Below, piece after piece: positions 1 to 5,359 of a DNA stretch of 5,736 nt; within the stretch, counting starts at the first letter, position 1; each line of letters opens with the position of its first letter. A program made the translations under genes and the position numbers. The notes beneath the pieces were generated by a model. It was not told where the DNA came from. It did not search any database and saw only the letters and a list, made by a program, of their open reading frames with translations. The stretch spans positions 1 to 5,736 of the forward strand of contig PWIL01000041.1 in assembly GCA_003560455.1 (NCBI GenBank), in the 5' to 3' direction. This stretch comes from Mollicutes bacterium. Its GTDB lineage: Bacteria > Bacillota_I > Bacilli_A > RF39 > UBA660.

Positions 1-279
1 ACAAAAGAAGCGTTACATTGTGTTCGAGCGCATCGGAATAGAGATGTCATCCCGAAAACACTAGAAGCAAAAGCGGTTACTGTCGCTGATTCATTGAGTC
101 ATATTAGTAATGGTGTTTATTTGGCAATGATAAAAGAAGGGCAGGCCTTAGAAAAGGTAGTCGGAAAAATAAAACGCGATTACCGTGATTTAAGTTTTTT
201 TCCTAAAATCCAAACAAAAATGGAAAACATTTGCGTTGCTTGGGAAAAAATTGTTGTTGAATATCAAAAAATATTGTAA
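1..279 (+). CDS. HD-domain phosphohydrolase, C-terminal fragment (5' end outside the window)
   Basis: The frame is open from the first base to the TAA at 277-279, so this is the last 92 residues of a longer protein. The visible part matches the end of an HD-type metal-dependent phosphohydrolase domain: C-V-x-A-H-R near residues 7-12, P-K-T-x-E-A-K at 18-24, and A-D-S-L-S-H-I at 29-35. In this family the Asp of the 'AD' motif (D30 here) is usually the last metal ligand. A helical tail follows, with K-I-K-R-D-Y near 60. HD enzymes hydrolyse phosphate esters, commonly nucleotides, but the substrate cannot be inferred. The first His and the HD pair would lie upstream and cannot be checked. An internal TTG at 94 is not the start, because the conserved motif precedes it. 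The product is probably cytoplasmic. It lies 21 bp before the next gene and may not belong functionally to the lipoprotein locus. Confidence 0.7.
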   Translation, partial: TKEALHCVRAHRNRDVIPKTLEAKAVTVADSLSHISNGVYLAMIKEGQALEKVVGKIKRDYRDLSFFPKIQTKMENICVAWEKIVVEYQKIL

Positions 280-300
280 AATAAGATTAGGTGTAAAAAT

Positions 301-543
301 ATGGAAGAAAATCAAAAAAAGAAAGTTAACGTAGGGTTGATAGTCGGAATAATATTTGGCGGTGTTTTTTTAGGTGGTATTATTATTGCGACAATTACTA
401 CTTCGGGGACGAAACAAATGATTGATGTTGCGCGTGAAAGAGCGTGTTGCATTAATTATGGTGGGACATGTGATCTTGATAATAATGAATGTAAAGATTT
501 AGAAGATAAGCAAGATTATTTTGCTTGTGTAAAAGGTGATTGA
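301..543 (+). CDS. Small single-pass membrane protein with cysteine-rich C-terminal domain
   Basis: This 80-residue protein of unknown function starts at ATG 301, with an AGGTG ribosome site at 289-293. Residues 1-9 are charged (E, K). Residues 10-33 form one glycine-rich transmembrane helix. The remaining ~45 residues hold five cysteines: C49-C50, C57, C64 and C76, in the arrangement CC-x6-C-x6-C-x11-C with a GG just before C57. The lysines before the helix predict an inside N-terminus (positive-inside rule), placing the cysteine-rich tail outside, where disulfides could form. Five cysteines leave one unpaired, which could serve a partner or a dimer. A small pilin-like or disulfide-stabilised surface protein is possible, but there is no prepilin cleavage motif. 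The TGA at 541-543 is a real stop; another in-frame TGA follows almost at once. Confidence 0.75.
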   Translation: MEENQKKKVNVGLIVGIIFGGVFLGGIIIATITTSGTKQMIDVARERACCINYGGTCDLDNNECKDLEDKQDYFACVKGD

Positions 544-565
544 TTTTGAAAATGAAATTTATATA

Positions 566-580
566 AAAAATGAAAGGAGA
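566..580 (+). promoter_or_regulatory. Ribosome binding leader of the lipoprotein at 587, shared with that at 2450
   Basis: The 15 bases AAAAATGAAAGGAGA occur here and again at 2429-2443. In both cases they sit 6 bases ahead of the ATG of a lipoprotein gene. AAAGGAGA is a strong Shine-Dalgarno match and decides the start at ATG 587 over the upstream in-frame GTG at 536. Confidence 0.75.
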
Positions 581-586
581 GATTTG

Positions 587-1054
587 ATGAAAAAAATATT
601 GGGATTAATGGTGCTGATGTTAATGTTAACTGGTTGTTTTGGAGAAGAGGACACTGGGGAAGCAAATGGTGAAGAAACTTTTCAAGAAGAGCAACAAAAT
701 GAAGCAAAACAAGAAGAGGGATTAAATTTATTTGAAGATGGGCCGGGTGTTGACCCGCTTTATCCAGATAGATTTCCGGGCTCAGTTCGAACTAATCATG
801 TGCAAAATTCATTTGTGATTTATATTGCTGAAGCTTCAATTGAAGAAGTGTTGGAATTTTATCGTTCGCAAGCTGAAGAGCGAGGTAATGAATTTAATTA
901 TGAAGAGTTGCCTGAAGATCATCCTTATTGGTTTTATGGGTATGAAGATTATGAAACAAGAACGGGTGGTTTTGCTGGTACATTAGGCTATTCAGAAGAT
1001 TGTGATAATTGCGTTGAGTGGGTTTTGTATGCTTTTGAGTGGCCAGGAAATTAA
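587..1054 (+). CDS. Small acidic lipoprotein, uncharacterised
   Basis: This 155-residue predicted lipoprotein starts at ATG 587, behind AAAGGAGA; the GTG at 536 is rejected because it overlaps the previous gene and would bury the signal peptide. Residues 1-16 are a signal peptide ending in a canonical L-T-G-C lipobox, so C17 would be lipidated and the protein anchored on the outer face of the membrane. Residues 18-50 are a low-complexity E/Q/N-rich linker. The domain at about 55-155 has a P-x-Y-P-x-R-F-P-G-S opening, a helix at about 84-100 (S-I-E-E-V-L-E-F-Y-R), an aromatic stretch W-F-Y-G-Y-E-D-Y-E (115-123) and a C-D-N-C pair (139-142), then a final strand. The Y-G-Y...E-D-Y-E motif recurs in the lipoprotein at 4918, suggesting a shared fold. 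Function is unknown. A hairpin terminator follows the stop directly. Confidence 0.85.
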   Translation: MKKILGLMVLMLMLTGCFGEEDTGEANGEETFQEEQQNEAKQEEGLNLFEDGPGVDPLYPDRFPGSVRTNHVQNSFVIYIAEASIEEVLEFYRSQAEERGNEFNYEELPEDHPYWFYGYEDYETRTGGFAGTLGYSEDCDNCVEWVLYAFEWPGN

Positions 1055-1083
1055 TTAAAAACACTAATAATAGTGTTTTTAAT
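1054..1083 (+). terminator. Hairpin terminator, probably bidirectional
   Basis: A perfect inverted repeat of 13 bp (1054-1066 with 1071-1083) closes on an ATAA tetraloop. The 3' arm contains five T residues (1076-1080) and the 5' arm five A residues (1057-1061). The core pair is AACACTA/TAGTGTT. It begins on the last base of the preceding stop codon and ends inside the likely ATG of the next gene, so transcripts of the 587 gene probably end here. The stem has only two G:C pairs, which makes it weak, but it is perfectly matched. Confidence 0.7.
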
Positions 1084-1519
1084 GTGGTATGAATCAGTGA
1101 AAGCAATTTATGTTAGTATCAAACCAAAATACTTGAGATTAATTTGTCTTGGTGAAAAAAGTTATGAATTTCGTAATTATCTTCCTAAGCAACCAATTGA
1201 TACACTTTTTGTGTATGAAACTAGGCCAAGCGGAGCATTAAAATATATAATTAAAATTGAAAAAATTATTGAATATCCAGAAAAAATTCCAGAAAATGGT
1301 TTAGGGAATCATGAATTTAATTGTAATAAATTGCAAAGTAAGTACGCATATCAAATTAAAGAAGTTTTACGCTTAGAAAAACCAATCTTGTTAAAAGAAT
1401 TAAAAGAAAAATATAATTTTTATCCACCACAAAGTTATAGTTATGATCAAAATAATGTAAAATTAACAAATTATTTAAAAAAAGCTAAGAAAATAGTTTT
1501 TTTGAAAAAAGCATTTTAA
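1082..1519 (+). CDS. ASCH/PUA-like domain protein
   Basis: This 145-residue (from ATG 1082), basic, probably cytoplasmic protein resembles the ASCH group of the PUA-like superfamily, small beta-barrel domains linked to RNA or modified-base binding. What is seen: K-A-I-Y-V-S-I-K-P-K-Y-L (residues 7-18), the G-x-K-x-x-E-F-R signature (24-31), L-F-V-Y-E-T-R-P-S-G-A-L-K-Y-I (42-56), and a tail with K-E-L-K-E-K-Y and P-P-Q-S-Y-S-Y. The start is uncertain. ATG 1082 overlaps the foot of the terminator hairpin. GTG 1097 would place the start at V-K-A-I, where related proteins usually begin. GTG 1073 lies within the hairpin. None has a Shine-Dalgarno site, so translation may be leaderless. With its basic, lysine-rich composition it stands out among acidic exported proteins. 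The next gene follows after 17 bp. The RNA-binding role is inferred from the family only. Confidence 0.7.
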   Translation: MWYESVKAIYVSIKPKYLRLICLGEKSYEFRNYLPKQPIDTLFVYETRPSGALKYIIKIEKIIEYPEKIPENGLGNHEFNCNKLQSKYAYQIKEVLRLEKPILLKELKEKYNFYPPQSYSYDQNNVKLTNYLKKAKKIVFLKKAF

Positions 1520-1536
1520 GATAAAAGGAGAAGTAA

Positions 1537-2412
1537 ATGAATTTATTGTTATTAATTATTAATATTGCTATTATTGCTAGTCGCCGAAATCAAAATCCTT
1601 GGGTATCGGCATTAATTTTGACAGCGGTTAATTTAATTGGGTCAATGTTTTTCTTTTTAGCATATATAAGTCAACTTTCTTTCTTTTTAATTTTATTAAC
1701 TTTGCTAGTTGTAGTAATAGTATATTTTTTAGATTTTATTGCTTTTTCTATAGCTAATTCACTTGAAACGGAAAGTGGTGTATTATATGTTGTAGTATTT
1801 TTTGTTGCTCAAGTAATAATGCTATTTTTGTTGATTTCTTTTGTTTTCACATTTTTTGATTTAGACGATTTAGAAGATCGATTTCCGCGTGATCGGGATG
1901 CTAATACACAAATAGAAACGCGCATTATTCGAAATAATGGCGAAGAAGAAAAAGAGCAAAAAGAAGAAGAAATATATATACCAAAAGAATATAATATTGA
2001 TGAAGCACAAGTGGAAAGGTGCCAATTAGAGAAAACTGAATTAGAAGATGAATTTGAAATAAAATATCGAGGAATTACTGATTTTTATCATATAGATGAC
2101 GACTTAGTAAAATATGATTCAAGATTGGCTTTATCAATTCCAGATGAAGATTTCCGCTTAGAAAAGGCGCGTGAATACCAACAGCGATATTCTTTGCAGT
2201 ATCGAGATTTTGGAGCTGATACAAATGAGCTAGGTGTAGGAACGCAGGGAAATAATGTTTTAATTATGCGCAAAGTGTATTATTATAAGATGGATTTAAA
2301 AAAGTTATTTGAAACAAGTAGTCGGTTTCGTTCGGCAACAAATTCAGATTATACAATAGATTTTAAAAGAGTGAAGCAAAATTATATTGAAAAAGGTTGG
2401 CAATGTAATTAA
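1537..2412 (+). CDS. Membrane protein, four predicted helices plus soluble C-terminal domain
   Basis: The gene starts at ATG 1537 behind an AAAAGGAGA ribosome site (1524-1531) and encodes 291 residues. The N-terminal third is highly hydrophobic, with probable transmembrane segments at about 2-14, 22-44, 47-68 and 82-107. R16-R17 after the first segment suggest that loop is cytoplasmic, which would put the C-terminal part outside; this topology is uncertain. Residues 108-150 are a charged, E/K/R-rich linker. Residues 150-291 form a soluble domain with many aromatic and acidic residues, including I-T-D-F-Y-H-I-D-D-D near 180-189, a tyrosine-rich strand near 245-252 and K-G-W-Q-C-N at the end. 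I do not recognise the soluble domain. The gene lies between the ASCH and LRR genes with short gaps (17 and 37 bp), so the three are probably cotranscribed. Confidence 0.8.
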   Translation: MNLLLLIINIAIIASRRNQNPWVSALILTAVNLIGSMFFFLAYISQLSFFLILLTLLVVVIVYFLDFIAFSIANSLETESGVLYVVVFFVAQVIMLFLLISFVFTFFDLDDLEDRFPRDRDANTQIETRIIRNNGEEEKEQKEEEIYIPKEYNIDEAQVERCQLEKTELEDEFEIKYRGITDFYHIDDDLVKYDSRLALSIPDEDFRLEKAREYQQRYSLQYRDFGADTNELGVGTQGNNVLIMRKVYYYKMDLKKLFETSSRFRSATNSDYTIDFKRVKQNYIEKGWQCN

Positions 2413-2428
2413 AAATTTTATTTAATAG

Positions 2429-2443
2429 AAAAATGAAAGGAGA
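2429..2443 (+). promoter_or_regulatory. Ribosome binding leader of the LRR lipoprotein, copy of 566-580
   Basis: This is the second copy of AAAAATGAAAGGAGA, ending 6 bases before ATG 2450. The identity extends beyond the Shine-Dalgarno core itself. It may be a duplication relic or simply a favoured strong leader in an A-rich genome. Confidence 0.65.
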
Positions 2444-2449
2444 AATAAA

Positions 2450-3295
2450 ATGAAATATTTAGGATTCGCAATGTTATTGTTCATGTTTATTGGTTGTAGT
2501 TGTGGGGGTAGTGAAAGTGAAAAAAATGGTATTACAGAGGATAGAATTGATCCAAATGAAGAAGTAGTGGTTATGTTTGTTGATGAAAGATTAGAGGAAA
2601 TAGTTCGTGAAGAATTAGAAAAACCAACGGGTGATATTACTTCGATTGATATGCAAGAATTATATTTTTTGACAATTAATGAAGCGGGGGTTAAAAATCT
2701 AGAAGGATTAGAGTACGCTTTAGAACTAAGAGAATTTTCCCTTTTACGTGAAACAGTTGATTCTTTAGAGCCGTTGAAGCATTTAAATCAATTAGAAAGA
2801 TTAACTATTAGATATAGCGAAATTGAACAACTGCCCATTGAATTTAGTTCGGATGTTAATTTAAATCACATTTCTATTACAGGAACTATTGTTGAAGATG
2901 TTTCCTTTGTTGAAAATATGACTAATTTAGACCATATGACAATTAGTGATGGCGGAATAAAAGATATTTCGGCACTAAAGAATTTGGTTAATATTGAACA
3001 ATTAAATTTTCGGGGAAATGAAATCGAGGATATTAGTTCATTGTCTGAAATGCATAATTTGGAAATTTTGAATTTGCAAGGAAATCAGGTTTCAACAATT
3101 TCAGCTCTATCAGAGTTAGAATCTTTAAATGATGTGACGATATCTTATAATCCTGTTTATAATTTAGAACCTTTAATGACGCTACCATCTTTAGAGACAG
3201 TCATAGTTTATTTAGACCATGAAGTGAAGCATCATATTTTTGAAGATGTTGCAGCCCTAAAAAGTGTCGGTGTTGATGTTTCGTATCATCGCTAG
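2450..3295 (+). CDS. Internalin-like leucine-rich repeat lipoprotein
   Basis: This 281-residue predicted lipoprotein has a signal peptide at residues 1-15 ending F-I-G-C, with C16 as the lipidation site. A short S/G/E-rich linker follows. An N-terminal cap at about 40-80 (F-V-D-E-R-L-E-E-I-V-R, K-P-T-G-D-I-T, L-Y-F-L) is typical of bacterial internalin-like LRR proteins. About eight 22-residue repeats of the SDS22/internalin type run from about 82 to 255, entering with N-L-E-G-L-E-Y. The clearest are 172-193 (D-I-S-A-L-K-N-L), 194-215 (D-I-S-S-L, N-L-Q-G-N) and 216-237 (T-I-S-A-L). Such repeats form a curved solenoid that binds proteins. Lipid anchoring predicts a place on the outer face of the membrane. 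The ligand cannot be inferred. It has no LPXTG anchor or other visible enzyme domain. It is the last gene before the terminator at 3314. Confidence 0.9.
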   Translation: MKYLGFAMLLFMFIGCSCGGSESEKNGITEDRIDPNEEVVVMFVDERLEEIVREELEKPTGDITSIDMQELYFLTINEAGVKNLEGLEYALELREFSLLRETVDSLEPLKHLNQLERLTIRYSEIEQLPIEFSSDVNLNHISITGTIVEDVSFVENMTNLDHMTISDGGIKDISALKNLVNIEQLNFRGNEIEDISSLSEMHNLEILNLQGNQVSTISALSELESLNDVTISYNPVYNLEPLMTLPSLETVIVYLDHEVKHHIFEDVAALKSVGVDVSYHR

Positions 3296-3313
3296 GTAAA
3301 AGGTAATTAATTT

Positions 3314-3346
3314 AGAGAGAAGAAATTGAACTTTCTTCTTTTTTTT
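3314..3346 (+). terminator. Rho-independent terminator of the LRR unit
   Basis: A perfect 8-bp stem AGAAGAAA (3318-3325) pairs with TTTCTTCT (3332-3339) around a six-base loop. G-U and A-U pairs extend the base to about 3314/3343. A run of eight T follows (3339-3346). It starts 18 bases after the LRR stop codon. Confidence 0.75.
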
Positions 3347-3355
3347 CTAAAAGTT

Positions 3356-3364
3356 TGCTATAAT
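3356..3364 (+). promoter_or_regulatory. Extended -10 promoter for the 3383 unit
   Basis: TGCTATAAT is a perfect extended -10 element (TGn plus consensus TATAAT). It would start transcription near 3371, very close to the GGAGGT ribosome site at 3371-3376, so the leader would be very short. No good -35 is seen at 16-18 bp spacing; TTCTTT at 3336-3341 is weak, as is common for extended -10 promoters. It sits immediately after the terminator. Confidence 0.65.
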
Positions 3365-3382
3365 AAAAATGGAGGTAGAAAA

Positions 3383-4240
3383 ATGAAAAAAATAAAATTT
3401 ATATTAACGCTTTTAGTTATTAGTTTAATGATTGGTTGTTTTGGAAACAATGAAGAGGAAAATGAATTAATGGATCTTGATAATGTACAAGATGGTGATA
3501 GGGTGACAATTACCGGGCGGGTTTTTTCTTATTATGAAGGAGGACTTTCTTTCACCTTGGTTGATGGTACAAACCCATATGAAGATGTATACACTATTTT
3601 TATTGATGGCGATGAGCCAGTCGTAGTTGGTGAATATGTGCGGGTTAGTGGTATTTGGTTAGAAGAAAATGATGCATTAGATACCGAAGATTTTAAAGTG
3701 TTGTCCGAAGAAGAAAAGAGAGATTATTTTAAACAACGATTTGTATATTTAGAGACGGAAATTAAAGATAGTCCAGATAATATAAACCATACTTGTGAAA
3801 CCCCTAAATTCACATTAGAAATTAGCAACGAAGGGCAGGAAAAAATTAGTCACCAACAGTTGCATGAAGAAGATTTTGAATATGCTTATTATTATATTAT
3901 TAAAGGAAATCATCATCGAGCAAGTGCGGAATTTGAAGATTATGATGAAGTTTTTCGAGATGCAAAAAATGATCACGTGGGTCATTCGGGGAATCGAGGA
4001 TTTGTTAAATTTTCAGATATCGCTCCAAATACTAGCCGGGAAGTTGAATATTGGGCGGGAGGCCGGATAGTACCTAGTGAAATGGGGACTGCTGGAATGC
4101 CGAATATATTTGAACATTATTCAGTAGGCGAAATAGAAATCAGTTTTGGCTGGGCTTTAAAAAATAATTTTGACCCAATTTTCTTACATATATCTGATCC
4201 GGTAACAGTAAATTTGATTAGTAATCAATGTGAAATGTAG
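3383..4240 (+). CDS. Lipoprotein with OB-fold-like domain and C-terminal beta-rich domain
   Basis: This 285-residue predicted lipoprotein starts at ATG 3383 behind GGAGGT; a TTG at 3326 in the same frame lies inside the terminator and before the promoter and is rejected. The signal peptide ends M-I-G-C, so C19 would be lipidated. After an E/N-rich spacer, residues about 35-105 look like a small five-strand OB-type barrel: D-G-D-R-V-T-I-T-G-R-V, L-S-F-T-L-V-D, V-Y-T-I-F-I, G-E-Y-V-R-V-S-G-I-W. The helix K-V-L-S-E-E-E-K-R-D-Y-F follows. Residues about 135-285 look like an extracellular Ig/CARDB-type beta-sandwich (F-T-L-E-I-S-N-E-G-Q-E); C138 and C283 at its two ends could form a disulfide. The OB-like domain and helix are clearly related to the protein at 5360. 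The ligand is unknown. The next gene starts 5 bases after the stop. Confidence 0.85.
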   Translation: MKKIKFILTLLVISLMIGCFGNNEEENELMDLDNVQDGDRVTITGRVFSYYEGGLSFTLVDGTNPYEDVYTIFIDGDEPVVVGEYVRVSGIWLEENDALDTEDFKVLSEEEKRDYFKQRFVYLETEIKDSPDNINHTCETPKFTLEISNEGQEKISHQQLHEEDFEYAYYYIIKGNHHRASAEFEDYDEVFRDAKNDHVGHSGNRGFVKFSDIAPNTSREVEYWAGGRIVPSEMGTAGMPNIFEHYSVGEIEISFGWALKNNFDPIFLHISDPVTVNLISNQCEM

Positions 4241-4245
4241 TAAAA

Positions 4246-4908
4246 ATGAATAGAGAACATTATAAAAAACAAACAGAAGAAATTTTATGTGGAAACGATA
4301 ATTTTGGTTGGTATCATCAAGCAAATTTACAAAAATATAATTTGTCTGAAATGACACCAATAGAAAGCGAGACATTACCGCAAATGCCCAAAGGAAAAAT
4401 AGTTTTAACGGAAACGGTTTATCAACATTTAAAGGCGATTGAAGAGGTAACGGTAGCTGAAAAAAAAGAATTTCCTTTTTGGCTTTTTGGCTCTGAAGTA
4501 GATTCAAATATAGTAGTTTTTGATGAGTTTTTTTCACAAAGCAAGCAAAGAAAAACAACTGAAGTAAGTTTTTCTAAAGAAATGCTTGAATATTTGCAAA
4601 AAAAAATTCAAGCAGATAATTTTATTGTTTGCTGGGGACACTCACATCCGCCGGTTGTTGAAAACGTTAGTAATTTTTCGTTTGGCGATTTAATTTCTTA
4701 TTTACAAATGAAAACGAACAATAAAGTTTTTAAAAATAAAAATATTGATTTAATTGGTGGTTTAGTATCGCCTAGTGATGGCTTGGCTTTTATATATGGT
4801 GATGGGCAAGAATTTTATCGATTTCCTGATATTTTAATTAAAAATAAAGAGGGTCAGTTGCAAGAAATTGCTGAATATCAATCAAGTTTGAAGAAAAGAA
4901 AATTATAA
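4246..4908 (+). CDS. JAB/JAMM (Mov34/MPN) metalloprotease-like protein
   Basis: This 220-residue protein has no signal peptide or membrane helix, so it is probably cytoplasmic. It carries the JAMM zinc-site elements. E75 lies in E-F-P-F-W-L-F-G, matching the family's E-x-x-G-x-L-x-G strand, though the first Gly is Phe. H132-S-H134-P is preceded by the hydrophobic strand F-I-V-C-W-G. S145-F-G-D148 completes the set. JAMM enzymes are zinc isopeptidases that cleave ubiquitin-like tags or related linkages; bacterial members act on varied substrates. The spacing from H134 to D148 is 13 residues, against the usual 10, so activity is plausible but not assured. The N-terminal ~50 residues are outside the core. 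The gene lacks a Shine-Dalgarno site and starts 5 bases after the TAG of the OB lipoprotein, so it is probably translated by coupling. No ubiquitin-like or E1-like partner is visible in the window. Confidence 0.8.
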   Translation: MNREHYKKQTEEILCGNDNFGWYHQANLQKYNLSEMTPIESETLPQMPKGKIVLTETVYQHLKAIEEVTVAEKKEFPFWLFGSEVDSNIVVFDEFFSQSKQRKTTEVSFSKEMLEYLQKKIQADNFIVCWGHSHPPVVENVSNFSFGDLISYLQMKTNNKVFKNKNIDLIGGLVSPSDGLAFIYGDGQEFYRFPDILIKNKEGQLQEIAEYQSSLKKRKL

Positions 4909-4917
4909 GGAGGAAAA

Positions 4918-5304
4918 ATGAAAAAATTATTAATTGTGATGTTGGTAGCTTTAATGGTTGGTTGTGGACAAGAGGAGCAAGCAATTGAGGAAGATGAAAA
5001 AATTGAAGAAGAAGAAAAGCAAGTTATTAATGCGCCTATTTTCCCGGAATTAGAATTAGTGGAAACTGAATATGCAGCAGGTTTTACCTATTGGTATTAT
5101 GTTACGGCAATTGATTCTGAAATGGCGTTTGAAATTTTAGATAATTGGGCGCAAAGTGAGGGGTTTAAAAAAACTGAAGAGTTAGGTTATGTTTATGGTT
5201 ACTCAAATGAAGATTATGAACGTGATTTAGCAATTATTCATAAAGGTGAAGTGCTTGACTATCCTGAAAAAATTATGTTCCGCATTAATATGCCAACTGA
5301 ATAA
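4918..5304 (+). CDS. Small acidic lipoprotein, probable distant paralog of the one at 587
   Basis: This 128-residue predicted lipoprotein starts at ATG 4918. Its Shine-Dalgarno site TAAGGAGGA (4906-4914) overlaps the stop codon of the JAMM gene, so the two are tightly coupled. The signal peptide ends M-V-G-C (C16). Residues 17-35 are almost all E, K, D and Q. The domain at about 38-128 begins P-I-F-P-E-L, has a tyrosine-rich strand F-T-Y-W-Y-Y-V (56-62), a helix at about 66-82 (S-E-M-A-F-E-I-L), then G-Y-V-Y-G-Y-S-N-E-D-Y-E-R (90-102) and a last strand ending M-P-T-E. The order of elements and the Y-G-Y...E-D-Y-E motif match the lipoprotein at 587, although overall identity is low. Function is unknown; the predicted location is the outer face of the membrane. 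Two tandem TAA stops end it, and 55 bp without a convincing promoter or terminator follow. Confidence 0.85.
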   Translation: MKKLLIVMLVALMVGCGQEEQAIEEDEKIEEEEKQVINAPIFPELELVETEYAAGFTYWYYVTAIDSEMAFEILDNWAQSEGFKKTEELGYVYGYSNEDYERDLAIIHKGEVLDYPEKIMFRINMPTE

Positions 5305-5359
5305 TAAGCGCGAGAAATAATATTTTTTATAGTGCCATTTGGATAAAAAGGAGGAATAA

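Noticed and set aside
94..279. Separate small gene starting at TTG 94
   Set aside because: The same frame is open to base 1 and the HD-family motif lies upstream of the TTG, so this is only the end of a larger gene.
536..586. In-frame GTG extension of the 587 lipoprotein by 17 residues
   Set aside because: It overlaps the previous gene, has no ribosome site, and would place charged residues ahead of the lipoprotein signal peptide; ATG 587 has AAAGGAGA at ideal spacing.
516..1106. Minus-strand open frames opposite the 587 lipoprotein
   Set aside because: Their composition mirrors the E/Q-rich coding strand (many L, F, H, N), they have no start signals, and they conflict with the lipoprotein gene.
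1490..1517. AT-only inverted repeat at the end of the ASCH gene
   Set aside because: The arms are runs of A and T with mismatches and no G:C core, in coding sequence; this is expected by chance at this base composition.
3326..3331. TTGAAC as a -35 box for the 3359 TATAAT
   Set aside because: The spacer would be 27 bases, far from the usual 16-18; the bases are better explained as the terminator loop.
3326..3382. In-frame TTG extension of the OB lipoprotein by 19 residues
   Set aside because: It lies within the terminator loop and upstream of the TGCTATAAT promoter, with no ribosome site; ATG 3383 has GGAGGT and a proper signal peptide.
3864..4070. Plus-strand 68-codon frame inside the OB lipoprotein gene
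   Set aside because: It is out of frame with a confidently assigned gene and no motif or ribosome site supports it.
4184..4558. Minus-strand open frame of 124 codons opposite the OB and JAMM genes
   Set aside because: It lies antisense to two well-supported genes, has no ribosome site or recognisable motif, and is rich in F/L/K as expected from the complement of an A-rich gene.
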